This document shows, piece by piece, positions 48,643-54,154 of a stretch of 64,000 nucleotides of DNA. This DNA is from a virus: positions 24,339 through 88,338 of IMG/VR virus record IMGVR_UViG_3300020404_000180; one strand, written 5' to 3'. Below the pieces are notes generated by a model. The model did not search any database, was not told the DNA's origin, and worked only from the letters and a program-made list of their open reading frames with translations. How positions within the stretch are numbered: position 1 is the stretch's first letter; each line of letters opens with the position of its first letter. The translations under genes were made by a program, and so were the position numbers.

Positions 48643-48684
48643 GTATCATATGTACTAGCACTATCCAAACCTATTCTGTATAAT
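48643..48684 (+). promoter_or_regulatory. Promoter: TGTATCATATGTAC element plus TATAAT
   Basis: TGTATCATATGTACTA at 48643-48658 and TATAAT at 48679-48684. The element-to-box distance (36) is close to the 38 seen at 49510 and 50471. The ATG of the next gene begins seven bases after the -10 box, so the transcript is probably leaderless. Confidence 0.55.
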
Positions 48685-48690
48685 AAAGGC

Positions 48691-48879
48691 ATGACTACTA
48701 AACAAAACCCAGAGTGGATTCGCACTCTTAACATTACTGAAGCAGAGGAAGCAGTCCTTGTTTCAATCGCTCGTTACTTCGTTGACATGGGATTACCAGA
48801 CGACATTGACGAATCAGATTTTGACACTCTAGTTGAGAAAATTTGCGAACCATCACCTTTTGACTATGCCACAAACTAA
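48691..48879 (+). CDS. Small acidic protein (62 aa), probably leaderless
   Basis: MTTKQNPEWIRTLNITEAEEAVLVSIARYFVDMGLPDDIDESDFDTLVEKICEPSPFDYATN. Acidic, mostly helical. The start at 48691 follows TATAAT-AAAGGC directly. Its end overlaps the next gene by 14 bases. No known family. Confidence 0.72.
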   Translation: MTTKQNPEWIRTLNITEAEEAVLVSIARYFVDMGLPDDIDESDFDTLVEKICEPSPFDYATN

Positions 48880-49129
48880 CGACTATTACAACAGCGTTCT
48901 ATTCGGGATGAGTTTCCGAATAGACGACCAAGGTTTACTCCTAGCATGTCCCACCTTTAAGGACGGGCAACCAGACATAGACAACGAGGGTGCTGTTTAC
49001 GACTGGGAGAACTGGGACGAGTTAAACCATCATCACCACGTTGCTCTCATGGGTGTTATTCAGTATTGCATACTGGCACGCGACACCCGCAGGGTGGACT
49101 ACTACGCGAGGGTATTCAATGGACGCTAA
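48866..49129 (+). CDS. Small protein with His run (87 aa), unknown
   Basis: The ATG at 48866 gives MPQTNDYYNSVLFGMSFRIDDQGLLLACPTFKDGQPDIDN..., then WENWDELNHHHHVALMGVIQYCILARDTRRVDYYARVFNGR. It begins inside the previous gene and ends inside the next, so it is part of a coupled trio. The four-His run near residue 56 is notable but not a known metal motif. Function unknown. Confidence 0.72.
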   Translation: MPQTNDYYNSVLFGMSFRIDDQGLLLACPTFKDGQPDIDNEGAVYDWENWDELNHHHHVALMGVIQYCILARDTRRVDYYARVFNGR

Positions 49130-49373
49130 GTTATTACTAGAACTTAAAGAGTTCTTGACAGAGAGAATGGTGGACAACATGTCCACCCAAGACCTAGTAG
49201 AGTATGTGTCAGATGACCTCTTTAAGTACTTTGACAAACTAGGTGAACATGAATTCTTACAAGAAGCAAAGAACTACTGGGACGACTCATTTGACGAGGT
49301 TGTAGAAGAGGTTAAAGACTATATGAAGTGCGACTTCAAACGAGAACCAGGTAATACAGTTCGTCACCCATAG
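49119..49373 (+). CDS. Small acidic helical protein (84 aa), unknown
   Basis: MDAKLLLELKEFLTERMVDNMSTQDLVEYVSDDLFKYFDKLGEHEFLQEAKNYWDDSFDEVVEEVKDYMKCDFKREPGNTVRHP. The start overlaps the preceding stop by 11 bases. Strongly acidic, nearly all helical; could be a DNA mimic or an inhibitor-type protein, but that is speculation. Followed by a perfect hairpin. Confidence 0.72.
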   Translation: MDAKLLLELKEFLTERMVDNMSTQDLVEYVSDDLFKYFDKLGEHEFLQEAKNYWDDSFDEVVEEVKDYMKCDFKREPGNTVRHP

Positions 49374-49385
49374 TTGTAAAAAATG

Positions 49386-49414
49386 ATACAGCAGGTCAGC
49401 TTGACTTGCTGTAT
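49386..49414. repeat. 13-bp inverted repeat overlapping a TATAAT box
   Basis: ATACAGCAGGTCA (49386-49398), three-base loop, TGACTTGCTGTAT (49402-49414), with one G-T mismatch. The right arm runs into TATAAT (49412-49417). It may be an operator or the end hairpin of the preceding operon; on the minus strand it is followed by CATTTTTT, a terminator shape. Confidence 0.55.
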
Positions 49415-49585
49415 AATAGAAGTATAGAGAGTTGGGTCGCTCGTTAAATCTTCGACACCCAAGCAGCTGAATTTTCTCGGTGAACATACTGGTGTTACAA
49501 TTGATACCATGTATCATATGTACATACACAAGGGGTTGCATATCGTTTATAATAAACACATGAACAAAACAAATCCTTTAACCTT
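49412..49585 (+). ncRNA. Candidate small RNA / spacer with two promoters
   Basis: TATAAT at 49412-49417 would start a transcript near 49425. About 50 bases further on it can form TTGGGT/ACCCAA around 49432-49464 with extra CG pairs. No gene fits before 49586. A second promoter (TGTATCATATGTACATA at 49510-49526, TATAAT at 49548-49553) then serves the next gene. Whether the first promoter makes a stable RNA or only a long leader cannot be told. Confidence 0.35.
49510..49553 (+). promoter_or_regulatory. Promoter: TGTATCATATGTACATA element plus TATAAT
   Basis: The element at 49510-49526 and TATAAT at 49548-49553 are 38 bases apart, start to start, the same as at 50471/50509. There is no TTGACA at -35. 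Confidence 0.55.
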
Positions 49586-50083
49586 ATGCCTAATCATTGC
49601 TACAATCGTGTTACATTCTACAGCGACGACACTACCGCAATTCTAAAGTTACATAAGATTTTTAATGGTGACACTGACACCCAAACAGTATTTGAGAACT
49701 TCATACCCGAACCAAACTGGGCGGAGATTCCCTTAACAGAAAACACACTTAAAGAGCATGGTTTTTCATCACCAAGAGGTGAAGTGGGTGAACTACCCGA
49801 ACTGATAGACCATGAAATCATGGGCAAATGTTTACGCTTCAAATCTACAGATGCACAAGATGATCGCTGGTATAACTGGCGAGTCCAAAACTGGGGCACT
49901 AAGTGGGATGCCTATGACCTAAGCATAGAAGAAGACGATATGCCCTATGGTTTCCAAGTCACCTTTAACACTGCGTGGTCACCTCCAGAGGAGATTTGCC
50001 ACGCTATCAGAGACCAATTTGATGACCTTAGCGTCTCATGGTTCTATGACGAACCAGGTTGTGAAGTTGCAGGGTATCTATAA
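49586..50083 (+). CDS. Api92 / DUF1281 (YubB ferredoxin-like) family protein (165 aa)
   Basis: The pattern is diagnostic: MPNHCYNRVTFYSDD at the start, FIPEP near 39-43, DRWYNWRVQNWGTKWDAYD at 93-111 and FNTAWSPPEEI at 127-137. These are the conserved blocks of the DUF1281/YubB ferredoxin-like family, found on plasmids and phages. Its biochemical role is unknown. Full length for the family. It follows its own TATAAT promoter and is closed by a strong hairpin. Confidence 0.88.
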   Translation: MPNHCYNRVTFYSDDTTAILKLHKIFNGDTDTQTVFENFIPEPNWAEIPLTENTLKEHGFSSPRGEVGELPELIDHEIMGKCLRFKSTDAQDDRWYNWRVQNWGTKWDAYDLSIEEDDMPYGFQVTFNTAWSPPEEICHAIRDQFDDLSVSWFYDEPGCEVAGYL

Positions 50084-50101
50084 ATGCTCAGTGTGCCAAT
50101 T

Positions 50102-50131
50102 AAAGAACTGCCACACCCTATGCAGTTCTTT
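50102..50131 (+). terminator. Strong hairpin after the YubB-like gene
   Basis: AAAGAACTGC (50102-50111), ten-base loop, GCAGTTCTTT (50122-50131), perfect ten base pairs. There is no long T run (TTCTTTGCCTT follows), so it may be an imperfect terminator or a stabilising 3' hairpin. Confidence 0.5.
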
Positions 50132-50145
50132 GCCTTCCTATCCTC

Positions 50146-50151
50146 TATAAT
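50146..50151 (+). promoter_or_regulatory. TATAAT promoter
   Basis: TATAAT followed by ATACGTATACAAACAAACATC and the ATG of the next gene. The ACAAACAAACA leader also occurs behind the promoter at 50509. Confidence 0.5.
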
Positions 50152-50172
50152 ATACGTATACAAACAAACATC

Positions 50173-50448
50173 ATGACTATGCCAGCAATCGCAATCCAAA
50201 AGAACCTCCCACTAGAAAGAGACTATAACGGGTGGTTTAACTGGTCAACATGGAACGCTGCTCTCTGGATTAACAACGATCAGGGCATGCAAGAAATGTT
50301 TCAAGATTTCGACACATACAAAGATTTCGTATACTTCATGGTTAACGAGATGAACTGTAAAGCGACCCCAGATGGGGCGTTATGGTCTGACGCTGACGAG
50401 TCTGAAATGCAAGAGATGCTTGATGAATTAAAAGACGGGGACTACTAA
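50173..50448 (+). CDS. Small phage protein, YNGW..W.TWN.ALWI family (91 aa)
   Basis: The core DYNGWFNWSTWNAALWINNDQGMQEMF matches a very widespread small phage family (pattern NGW.N..TW...LWI.ND) of unknown function. The C-terminal half is acidic (DADESEMQEMLDELKDGDY). The start may be 50173 or the ATG two codons later; no strong ribosome site separates them. Confidence 0.82.
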   Translation: MTMPAIAIQKNLPLERDYNGWFNWSTWNAALWINNDQGMQEMFQDFDTYKDFVYFMVNEMNCKATPDGALWSDADESEMQEMLDELKDGDY

Positions 50449-50470
50449 GTCCCTGTTACATTTTATACAT

Positions 50471-50514
50471 TGTATAATATGTACATAGACCTACCTATCC
50501 AAATCCTTTATAAT
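50471..50514 (+). promoter_or_regulatory. Promoter: TGTATAATATGTACATA element plus TATAAT
   Basis: The element at 50471-50487 differs by one base from those at 48643 and 49510. TATAAT is at 50509-50514. The leader AAGGATAACAAACAAACACA leads into the six-gene cluster that starts at 50543. Confidence 0.55.
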
Positions 50515-50542
50515 AAGGATAACAAACAAACACATTTACATT

Positions 50543-50692
50543 ATGAGTTGTCTAGCAAACGAATCAATCCTAGAATCATTATTTGAAGAATGCCTAGCAA
50601 AACTAGAAGAAGCAGGGCATGACATTAACAGCACAAATGCTCAAGCGGTTGCCGCGATAAGAGCACAGCAAATCTTCGAGGAGATGGGTTAA
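50543..50692 (+). CDS. Very small helical protein (49 aa)
   Basis: MSCLANESILESLFEECLAKLEEAGHDINSTNAQAVAAIRAQQIFEEMG, two amphipathic helices. Stop and next start overlap as TAATG. First gene of a rightward set of six (50543-51677). Function unknown, but the composition and position support a real gene. Confidence 0.72.
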   Translation: MSCLANESILESLFEECLAKLEEAGHDINSTNAQAVAAIRAQQIFEEMG

Positions 50693-50928
50693 TGATACAA
50701 GAGTTCATCGATTACGTCTGTTCGTTCTATCTACCAACAGACCCTGAGGTCCTCTACCCTATCCAAGGGTTAAAACGTTCACACGTTCAGAGAGCGACAG
50801 AGGACTACTTAACCCTATGCCTTGATGAGTCCTTAACTAATATCACATGGGGCAACGGGGACTCTCTCGACAGAGAAAGAGTCCGTGACATTCTTTTAAA
50901 TCAGTACAATTTCACATCAGGTTGGTAA
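50692..50928 (+). CDS. Small protein (78 aa), unknown
   Basis: MIQEFIDYVCSFYLPTDPEVLYPIQGLKRSHVQRATEDYLTLC... and DRERVRDILLNQYNFTSGW. Helical, with aromatic N-terminus. Second gene of the coupled cluster. No known motif. Confidence 0.75.
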   Translation: MIQEFIDYVCSFYLPTDPEVLYPIQGLKRSHVQRATEDYLTLCLDESLTNITWGNGDSLDRERVRDILLNQYNFTSGW

Positions 50929-50930
50929 TT

Positions 50931-51095
50931 ATGCGAACAACACCCAAAGAAAAAACCATTATAAAACTCATGGAAATGGTCATCGATACGCTCTCTACGT
51001 GTGATGACCTTTCTGACCCTGCCTTTAGCATGTATTACACTATGAAAGATGCTGTATTGCATGAGGTCATATACCCTATGGAGAAAAATCTATAA
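50931..51095 (+). CDS. Small protein (54 aa), unknown
   Basis: MRTTPKEKTIIKLMEMVIDTLSTCDDLSDPAFSMYYTMKDAVLHEVIYPMEKNL. Start two bases after the preceding stop; its stop overlaps the next start (TAATG). Helical, soluble. Function unknown. Confidence 0.7.
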   Translation: MRTTPKEKTIIKLMEMVIDTLSTCDDLSDPAFSMYYTMKDAVLHEVIYPMEKNL

Positions 51096-51229
51096 TGGAA
51101 GAATCATTATGGGAACATGCCACGGACAAGGCACATGAGATGATGAAACATCGAACAGACCTAGACCCAGAGACGTTTGACTATCAGATTCTATACTGGA
51201 CTAAAAAAATCTTTCAACAATTATCATGA
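51095..51229 (+). CDS. Very small protein (44 aa), unknown
   Basis: MEESLWEHATDKAHEMMKHRTDLDPETFDYQILYWTKKIFQQLS. A single long helix with His and Met. Both junctions are overlapping (TAATG before, ATGA after), which is the main support for it. Function unknown. Confidence 0.68.
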   Translation: MEESLWEHATDKAHEMMKHRTDLDPETFDYQILYWTKKIFQQLS

Positions 51230-51459
51230 ACACAATTAAACTAACAGACGTCGAACTAGTTGCCCTAGCGGTTCTATTCGAGGGACAAAACGAAATCAGT
51301 TGCGAATCACGTGCCAACGACGATGCATACCCTAACGGTAGACCACAGAGTCCAGAGGAAATAATCCTCGACAAGATAAGTGCAAAGGTTTCTACCCTAC
51401 TATGGAACCCTAAAAACAAAATTAATGTAGGTAAAATCTTAACTCAACTACGCAAATGA
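51226..51459 (+). CDS. Small protein (77 aa), unknown
   Basis: MNTIKLTDVELVALAVLFEGQNEISCESRANDDAYPNGRPQSPEEIILDKISAKVSTLLWNPKNKINVGKILTQLRK. Helix, polar loop, helix. ATGA overlaps at both ends. No family recognised. Confidence 0.72.
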   Translation: MNTIKLTDVELVALAVLFEGQNEISCESRANDDAYPNGRPQSPEEIILDKISAKVSTLLWNPKNKINVGKILTQLRK

Positions 51460-51677
51460 ATTACAACTCAGCTGACTCAATTGGTATCGGTGACCACGTG
51501 ACCTACAAGGGGACGGAATACTGTGTGTTAATTAACTATGTCAAGGGTGACACAGACCGCACAGGGTATACATCTCCAGATAACTGGACAGTATTAATTG
51601 ACGATGACGGGAACCGTACCACGTGCTATGACTATAGACAGTTAGTGCCAGTACACAAACTGGTACAAGACATTTAA
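51456..51677 (+). CDS. Small SH3-like beta protein (73 aa)
   Basis: MNYNSADSIGIGDHVTYKGTEYCVLINYVKGDTDRTGYTSPDNWTVLIDDDGNRTTCYDYRQLVPVHKLVQDI. The pattern (GDHV.Y.G.EY.V......WTVLIDDDG......RQLVPV) resembles a small beta-barrel of SH3/KOW type, common in tiny phage proteins. Function unknown. Last gene of the coupled rightward cluster, followed by a small-RNA-like stretch. Confidence 0.72.
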   Translation: MNYNSADSIGIGDHVTYKGTEYCVLINYVKGDTDRTGYTSPDNWTVLIDDDGNRTTCYDYRQLVPVHKLVQDI

Positions 51678-51696
51678 AAAACCTCTCAGGCGTTGC

Positions 51697-51790
51697 TATA
51701 ATAAGAATAACAATCGAGAGAGGTTCGGGGTAGGACTGATGACGATAAACATTCGTCACCAACCCTGCCAGATATTTTTAACAGTGTCAG
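51697..51790 (+). ncRNA. Candidate small RNA with its own TATAAT promoter
   Basis: TATAAT at 51697-51702 (again followed by AAGAATAAC) would start RNA near 51709. The product folds as GGGTAGG/CCAACCC with an inner TGACGA/TCGTCA stem, seven-base loop TAAACAT, then ATATTTTT about ten bases after. No reading frame of note. An outer inverted repeat AACCTCTC/GAGAGGTT (51680-51687, 51717-51724) brackets the promoter. Confidence 0.45.
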
Positions 51791-51793
51791 TGC

Positions 51794-51812
51794 GACCCTA
51801 TTCTACAGGGTC
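51794..51812. terminator. Hairpin between convergent genes
   Basis: GACCCT-ATTCTAC-AGGGTC, six perfect pairs, lying on the stop codon of the leftward gene at 51798. No T run on either side. It marks the convergence of the rightward and leftward blocks and may help end both. Confidence 0.4.
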
Positions 51813-51980
51813 AGGCACATAGTAACAGAGACCTTCCAAAATATAGTAGTCACATAACTTCCGATACTTAGGGTATCGACTCAGTGTCTCAGTGTCTAGT
51901 AGTCCCTGTGCGAGGTCAATAGATGACTGCCAAGTACCAGTAGTCTCATATGAGTCTACTAAGGACTCTATACTACTCAT
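51798..51980 (-). CDS. Small protein (60 aa), unknown
   Basis: The ATG at 51980 is preceded by GGAGG at the ideal distance. MSSIESLVDSYETTGTWQSSIDLAQGLLDTETLSRYPKYRKLCDYYILEGLCYYVPDPVE: helical, aromatic. It overlaps the end of the preceding gene by eight bases. Unknown function; last gene of the leftward set that begins at 52413. Confidence 0.75.
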   Translation of the reverse strand: MSSIESLVDSYETTGTWQSSIDLAQGLLDTETLSRYPKYRKLCDYYILEGLCYYVPDPVE

Positions 51981-52143
51981 GTAAATCCTCCATAATGGTG
52001 TGATCATAGTGTATACGATTTTTATTAGATAAGTGATCTAAGTAACCAGAACTGTATAAATCGTCAAATTCTGCCAGTTCTTTCTTTTTTTGTGAAAATG
52101 AACCTTTTTTGGTGTTACCTCTGTAATCCCAACTTTTACCCAT
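51973..52143 (-). CDS. Small protein (56 aa), unknown
   Basis: MGKSWDYRGNTKKGSFSQKKKELAEFDDLYSSGYLDHLSNKNRIHYDHTIMEDLHE. Basic N-terminus, acidic C-terminus. Its end overlaps the next gene's start. Begins 16 bases after the preceding stop with a weak ribosome site. Function unknown. Confidence 0.65.
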   Translation of the reverse strand: MGKSWDYRGNTKKGSFSQKKKELAEFDDLYSSGYLDHLSNKNRIHYDHTIMEDLHE

Positions 52144-52158
52144 TTTTCTGCTCTTTTG

Positions 52159-52413
52159 CTAGACTTCTGTGATTTGTACTAAATCTCCACTTTTTAACGA
52201 ATTGTTATAAAAACGTCCAAGTGAGAGACTCTCAGGGTCTTTGACAAAACCTTCCAGTTTCCCTAGAAGTTTTGAGTTTGCAGGTTTCCAAGCATACTCG
52301 TAAGTTTTCTCATTTCCTGAGAAATTTATGAAAACCTTGGATCCCTGCACGATTATTTTGTCGATGGCAGAACTTAAAGTTCCTATGTCGAATGTGTGTT
52401 TCTTTGAGGGCAT
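52159..52413 (-). CDS. Small beta-rich protein (84 aa), unknown
   Basis: MPSKKHTFDIGTLSSAIDKIIVQGSKVFINFSGNEKTYEYAWKPANSKLLGKLEGFV..., ending SGDLVQITEV. A good AAGGAGA site precedes the ATG, behind a classical promoter. The first half (V.INFSGNEKTYEY) is strand-rich. No catalytic motif; the family is not recognised. Confidence 0.78.
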   Translation of the reverse strand: MPSKKHTFDIGTLSSAIDKIIVQGSKVFINFSGNEKTYEYAWKPANSKLLGKLEGFVKDPESLSLGRFYNNSLKSGDLVQITEV

Positions 52414-52436
52414 GTGATTTGTTCTCCTTACACTTA

Positions 52437-52465
52437 ATTATAAGGGATTTTGCCAAAAAGGTCAA
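52437..52465 (-). promoter_or_regulatory. Sigma70-type promoter TTGACC-17-TATAAT
   Basis: On the minus strand TTGACC (52465-52460), 17 bases, TATAAT (52442-52437), then TAAGTGT and an AAGGAGA ribosome site. A near-consensus host-type promoter for the three leftward genes 52413-51798. Confidence 0.8.
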
Positions 52466-52623
52466 GATATGGTGGACACTAAACAAACTGTCACAGTCCT
52501 CCTTGACATCTCGTAGTCCGTCCGCTAAGACCCACTGACTCCAACTAGATTGACCGCCCAGATATATTTTTTAAAACATTTCCAAAATACTATGAAAATG
52601 ACTATACATTCTCCCATATTACC
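52466..52623. other. Intergenic stretch without recognised gene
   Basis: No convincing reading frame on either strand. A short GACA/TGTC hairpin and an AT-rich stretch (ATATATTTTTTAAAA) are present. It separates the leftward promoter at 52437-52465 from the rightward promoter at 52624-52653, so it is a divergent control region. Confidence 0.5.
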
Positions 52624-52653
52624 TTGACACGTTGCGGAGATGTACGATATAAT
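52624..52653 (+). promoter_or_regulatory. Sigma70-type promoter TTGACA-18-TATAAT
   Basis: TTGACA (52624-52629), 18 bases, TATAAT (52648-52653), both boxes perfect. It points right into a region where most genes run left, so it either reads the small frame at 52681 or makes antisense RNA. Confidence 0.75.
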
Positions 52654-52680
52654 AGGAAATATGTGGGTATTTGGTATAAA

Positions 52681-52827
52681 ATGATACAAAAATACCCTGC
52701 GGAATCTCTGCGTCCACTCCATACAGACTCAGAGCAGCATCTACTTAGAGTCTATAGAGATTCTTTGAGGTCTTGGCAAGTGGATAGAAAAAAATCCGCT
52801 GCGTCTGCGATATCCTCTGAGGATTGA
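52681..52827 (+). CDS. Small basic protein on the opposite strand (48 aa), tentative
   Basis: MIQKYPAESLRPLHTDSEQHLLRVYRDSLRSWQVDRKKSAASAISSED. The frame begins 28 bases after a perfect TTGACA/TATAAT promoter. It overlaps the end of the leftward 55-residue gene on the other strand, so at least one of the two may be spurious. No family recognised. Confidence 0.4.
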   Translation: MIQKYPAESLRPLHTDSEQHLLRVYRDSLRSWQVDRKKSAASAISSED

Positions 52828-52919
52828 GTGAATTCATTACAAAATTCATAGACTTTACTGTCTAATGAGATACCTCTATGAGATATTGAAAGAAGGCATT
52901 CTCTCCTCCTGTCTAACAT
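52752..52919 (-). CDS. Small protein (55 aa), unknown
   Basis: MLDRRRECLLSISHRGISLDSKVYEFCNEFTQSSEDIADAADFFLSTCQDLKESL. The ATG lies one base after the stop of the preceding gene, with GGAAGA upstream, a typical coupled start. The C-terminal helix is acidic and regular. Function unknown. Confidence 0.65.
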   Translation of the reverse strand: MLDRRRECLLSISHRGISLDSKVYEFCNEFTQSSEDIADAADFFLSTCQDLKESL

Positions 52920-52920
52920 A

Positions 52921-53151
52921 CTATCTTCCACGACTACCTACCTTTAATAGTTCTTTATTTGTAGTCCCATATGTAGTGAATACCTTAGCGTCGTCGATTG
53001 CTTGACGTTCATGGTTGAAAGGACCGTATGATATGTCTACTGATTCATATGACCAGTATGTACCTTTACGTGCTTCGTGTAGGTTGATGATAATATCCGT
53101 ATCATGGACGTTATCATGGAATTGTACTCGTTTGGAAATTGTGTTAGACAT
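52921..53151 (-). CDS. Small protein (76 aa), unknown
   Basis: MSNTISKRVQFHDNVHDTDIIINLHEARKGTYWSYESVDISYGPFNHERQAIDDAKVFTTYGTTNKELLKVGSRGR. A beta-strand start, then a helix. Overlaps the end of the preceding gene by eight bases. Unknown. Confidence 0.7.
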   Translation of the reverse strand: MSNTISKRVQFHDNVHDTDIIINLHEARKGTYWSYESVDISYGPFNHERQAIDDAKVFTTYGTTNKELLKVGSRGR

Positions 53152-53374
53152 CTTGTGTACGTGGGTGAATGTGTTTCCATTGTAGTGGTGGGACGACTAC
53201 GTTAACCTCCCGCCATGGTGAGACAGCATGTTCTGCTTCCTCTGGAGTCTTCAATGTCCTATGCTTGCATACTACTATGTAGTGTGAAGATACGAATTTT
53301 ATGAAGGCATCGTCGCTACCATCGTATGATACGAGGTCACCGACGTTAAAGGGGATAGAGTCTTTTCTAGGCAT
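53144..53374 (-). CDS. Small SH3-like protein (76 aa), unknown
   Basis: MPRKDSIPFNVGDLVSYDGSDDAFIKFVSSHYIVVCKHRTLKTPEEAEHAVSPWREVNVVVPPLQWKHIHPRTQDV. The opening FNVGDLVSYDG...IKFVSSHYIVV suggests a small beta-barrel, like the 73-residue protein at 51456. Its start directly follows the stop of the gene before. Unknown function. Confidence 0.7.
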   Translation of the reverse strand: MPRKDSIPFNVGDLVSYDGSDDAFIKFVSSHYIVVCKHRTLKTPEEAEHAVSPWREVNVVVPPLQWKHIHPRTQDV

Positions 53375-53572
53375 TTAACCAAAACCGTATCCCTTATTTA
53401 ACGATGTTCTCTCTGCGTACAATTCTCTCAATGAACGTTTTAGGTGACGTATCTCTTCATCATTGTATAGTTCTGGTTGTTTAAGAGCATTCTTAATACC
53501 CTTAATCTGCTTGGTGATGTCACCAGTTGTAATAGGTTGCATGTTGTTTGGATTGTTGGGATTAAGTTTCAC
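53375..53572 (-). CDS. Small protein, GTG start (65 aa), unknown
   Basis: Read from GTG at 53572, three bases after the preceding stop: Asn/Pro-rich start, then ITKQIKGIKNALKQPELYNDEEIRHLKRSLRELYAERTSLNKGYGFG, a basic helical hairpin. An internal ATG ten codons on is the other possible start. Helical hairpin proteins of this look (NAL.....ND.EI..LKR.L..L) are common in cyanophages; role unknown. Confidence 0.68.
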   Translation of the reverse strand: MKLNPNNPNNMQPITTGDITKQIKGIKNALKQPELYNDEEIRHLKRSLRELYAERTSLNKGYGFG

Positions 53573-53575
53573 ATT

Positions 53576-53779
53576 CTAAAATGGGCAGTCGTCAGGTACA
53601 ACAAACTCTGGTGTTTCTCCTCCTAACCACTTGGCACGTTGCTCGTCTTGCCATTTCATGTGCTCAACACGCTTCAGCATTTCATCGATATGCTCACGTC
53701 GTTGCATTTCTTTGGTGGTCAGTTCCTTCTCGTACTGATACTCAGTCCATACAAGGTCATAATAAAGTTTGTTTGACAA
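53576..53779 (-). CDS. Small charged helical protein, TTG start (67 aa)
   Basis: The TTG at 53779 is preceded by AGGAG at seven bases and gives SNKLYYDLVWTEYQYEKELTTKEMQRREHIDEML..., ending ETPEFVVPDDCPF. A long highly charged helix rich in Glu, Gln and Arg. An ATG 22 codons upstream lacks a ribosome site and adds a hydrophobic stretch unlike the rest. Unknown function. Confidence 0.68.
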   Translation of the reverse strand: MSNKLYYDLVWTEYQYEKELTTKEMQRREHIDEMLKRVEHMKWQDEQRAKWLGGETPEFVVPDDCPF

Positions 53780-53984
53780 GATGTGCTCCTGTAAAAATGG
53801 GTGGACGAAAACAAAACTCAATCTTAGTAACGTGGGACTACTCATCTAAGTTTCACTTAGGAGTCCAAATTTACGCTATGGGAATCGCTTACACCTGTAC
53901 CCCTACTGCTGCCATATAGGACTTAACGTTCGGGCATAGCAACCAACTGAGTTAACTAGGGTTGGTTTGTTTTCGTTATACTTA
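53780..53984 (-). ncRNA. Long structured leader or small RNA
   Basis: The minus-strand TATAAT at 53989-53984 (followed by AAGTATAAC) should start RNA near 53977. About 190 bases without a gene follow. It can fold AACCAAC/GTTGGTT around 53941-53967 (seven pairs) and contains GGCAGCAGTAGGGG-type stretches. It may be a 5' leader of the gene at 53779 or an independent RNA. No known riboswitch is recognised. Confidence 0.4.
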
Positions 53985-53989
53985 TTATA
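53984..53989 (-). promoter_or_regulatory. TATAAT promoter within a stop codon
   Basis: TATAAT on the minus strand overlapping the TAA stop of the 53-residue membrane protein. It is followed by AAGTATAAC, the conserved start pattern of this promoter class. Confidence 0.55.
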
Positions 53990-54146
53990 ACGCATCCATA
54001 TCTCTTTGTCTACCCTTACGTGATGGTTTCTTAACTGTCACATCGAACTCCCTTGTAGAGTATGAGCTAGGATATGATTTCAGTATAAACAATGCAATAG
54101 CAGCACCTACGGAAGATGCTCCTAAAACAATCAAGAATAAAGGCAT
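53985..54146 (-). CDS. Small single-pass membrane protein (53 aa)
   Basis: The ATG at 54146 gives MPLFLIVLGASSVGAAIALFILKSY, one clear membrane helix (about residues 2-22), then a basic cytoplasmic-type tail (REFDVTVKKPSRKGRQRDMDAL). By the positive-inside rule the C-terminus should be in the cytoplasm. It lies eight bases after pyrE. Function unknown; lysis or membrane-targeting roles are guesses. Confidence 0.65.
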   Translation of the reverse strand: MPLFLIVLGASSVGAAIALFILKSYPSSYSTREFDVTVKKPSRKGRQRDMDAL

Positions 54147-54154
54147 TCGTACTA

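Noticed and set aside
49425-49505. Possible tRNA gene
   Set aside because: One hairpin is present but no cloverleaf, T-loop or acceptor pairing.
51730-51765. CTGATGA resembling a hammerhead ribozyme core
   Set aside because: The required GAA after stem II and a paired cleavage site are missing; the sequence is better explained as a two-part hairpin.
52525-52722. Leftward 65-residue hydrophobic frame
   Set aside because: No ribosome site, crosses the rightward promoter and has unnatural composition.
53800-53919. Rightward 40-residue frame MGGRKQNSILVTWDYSS...
   Set aside because: It lies antisense to the structured leader, and the TTGACA before it has no -10 box.
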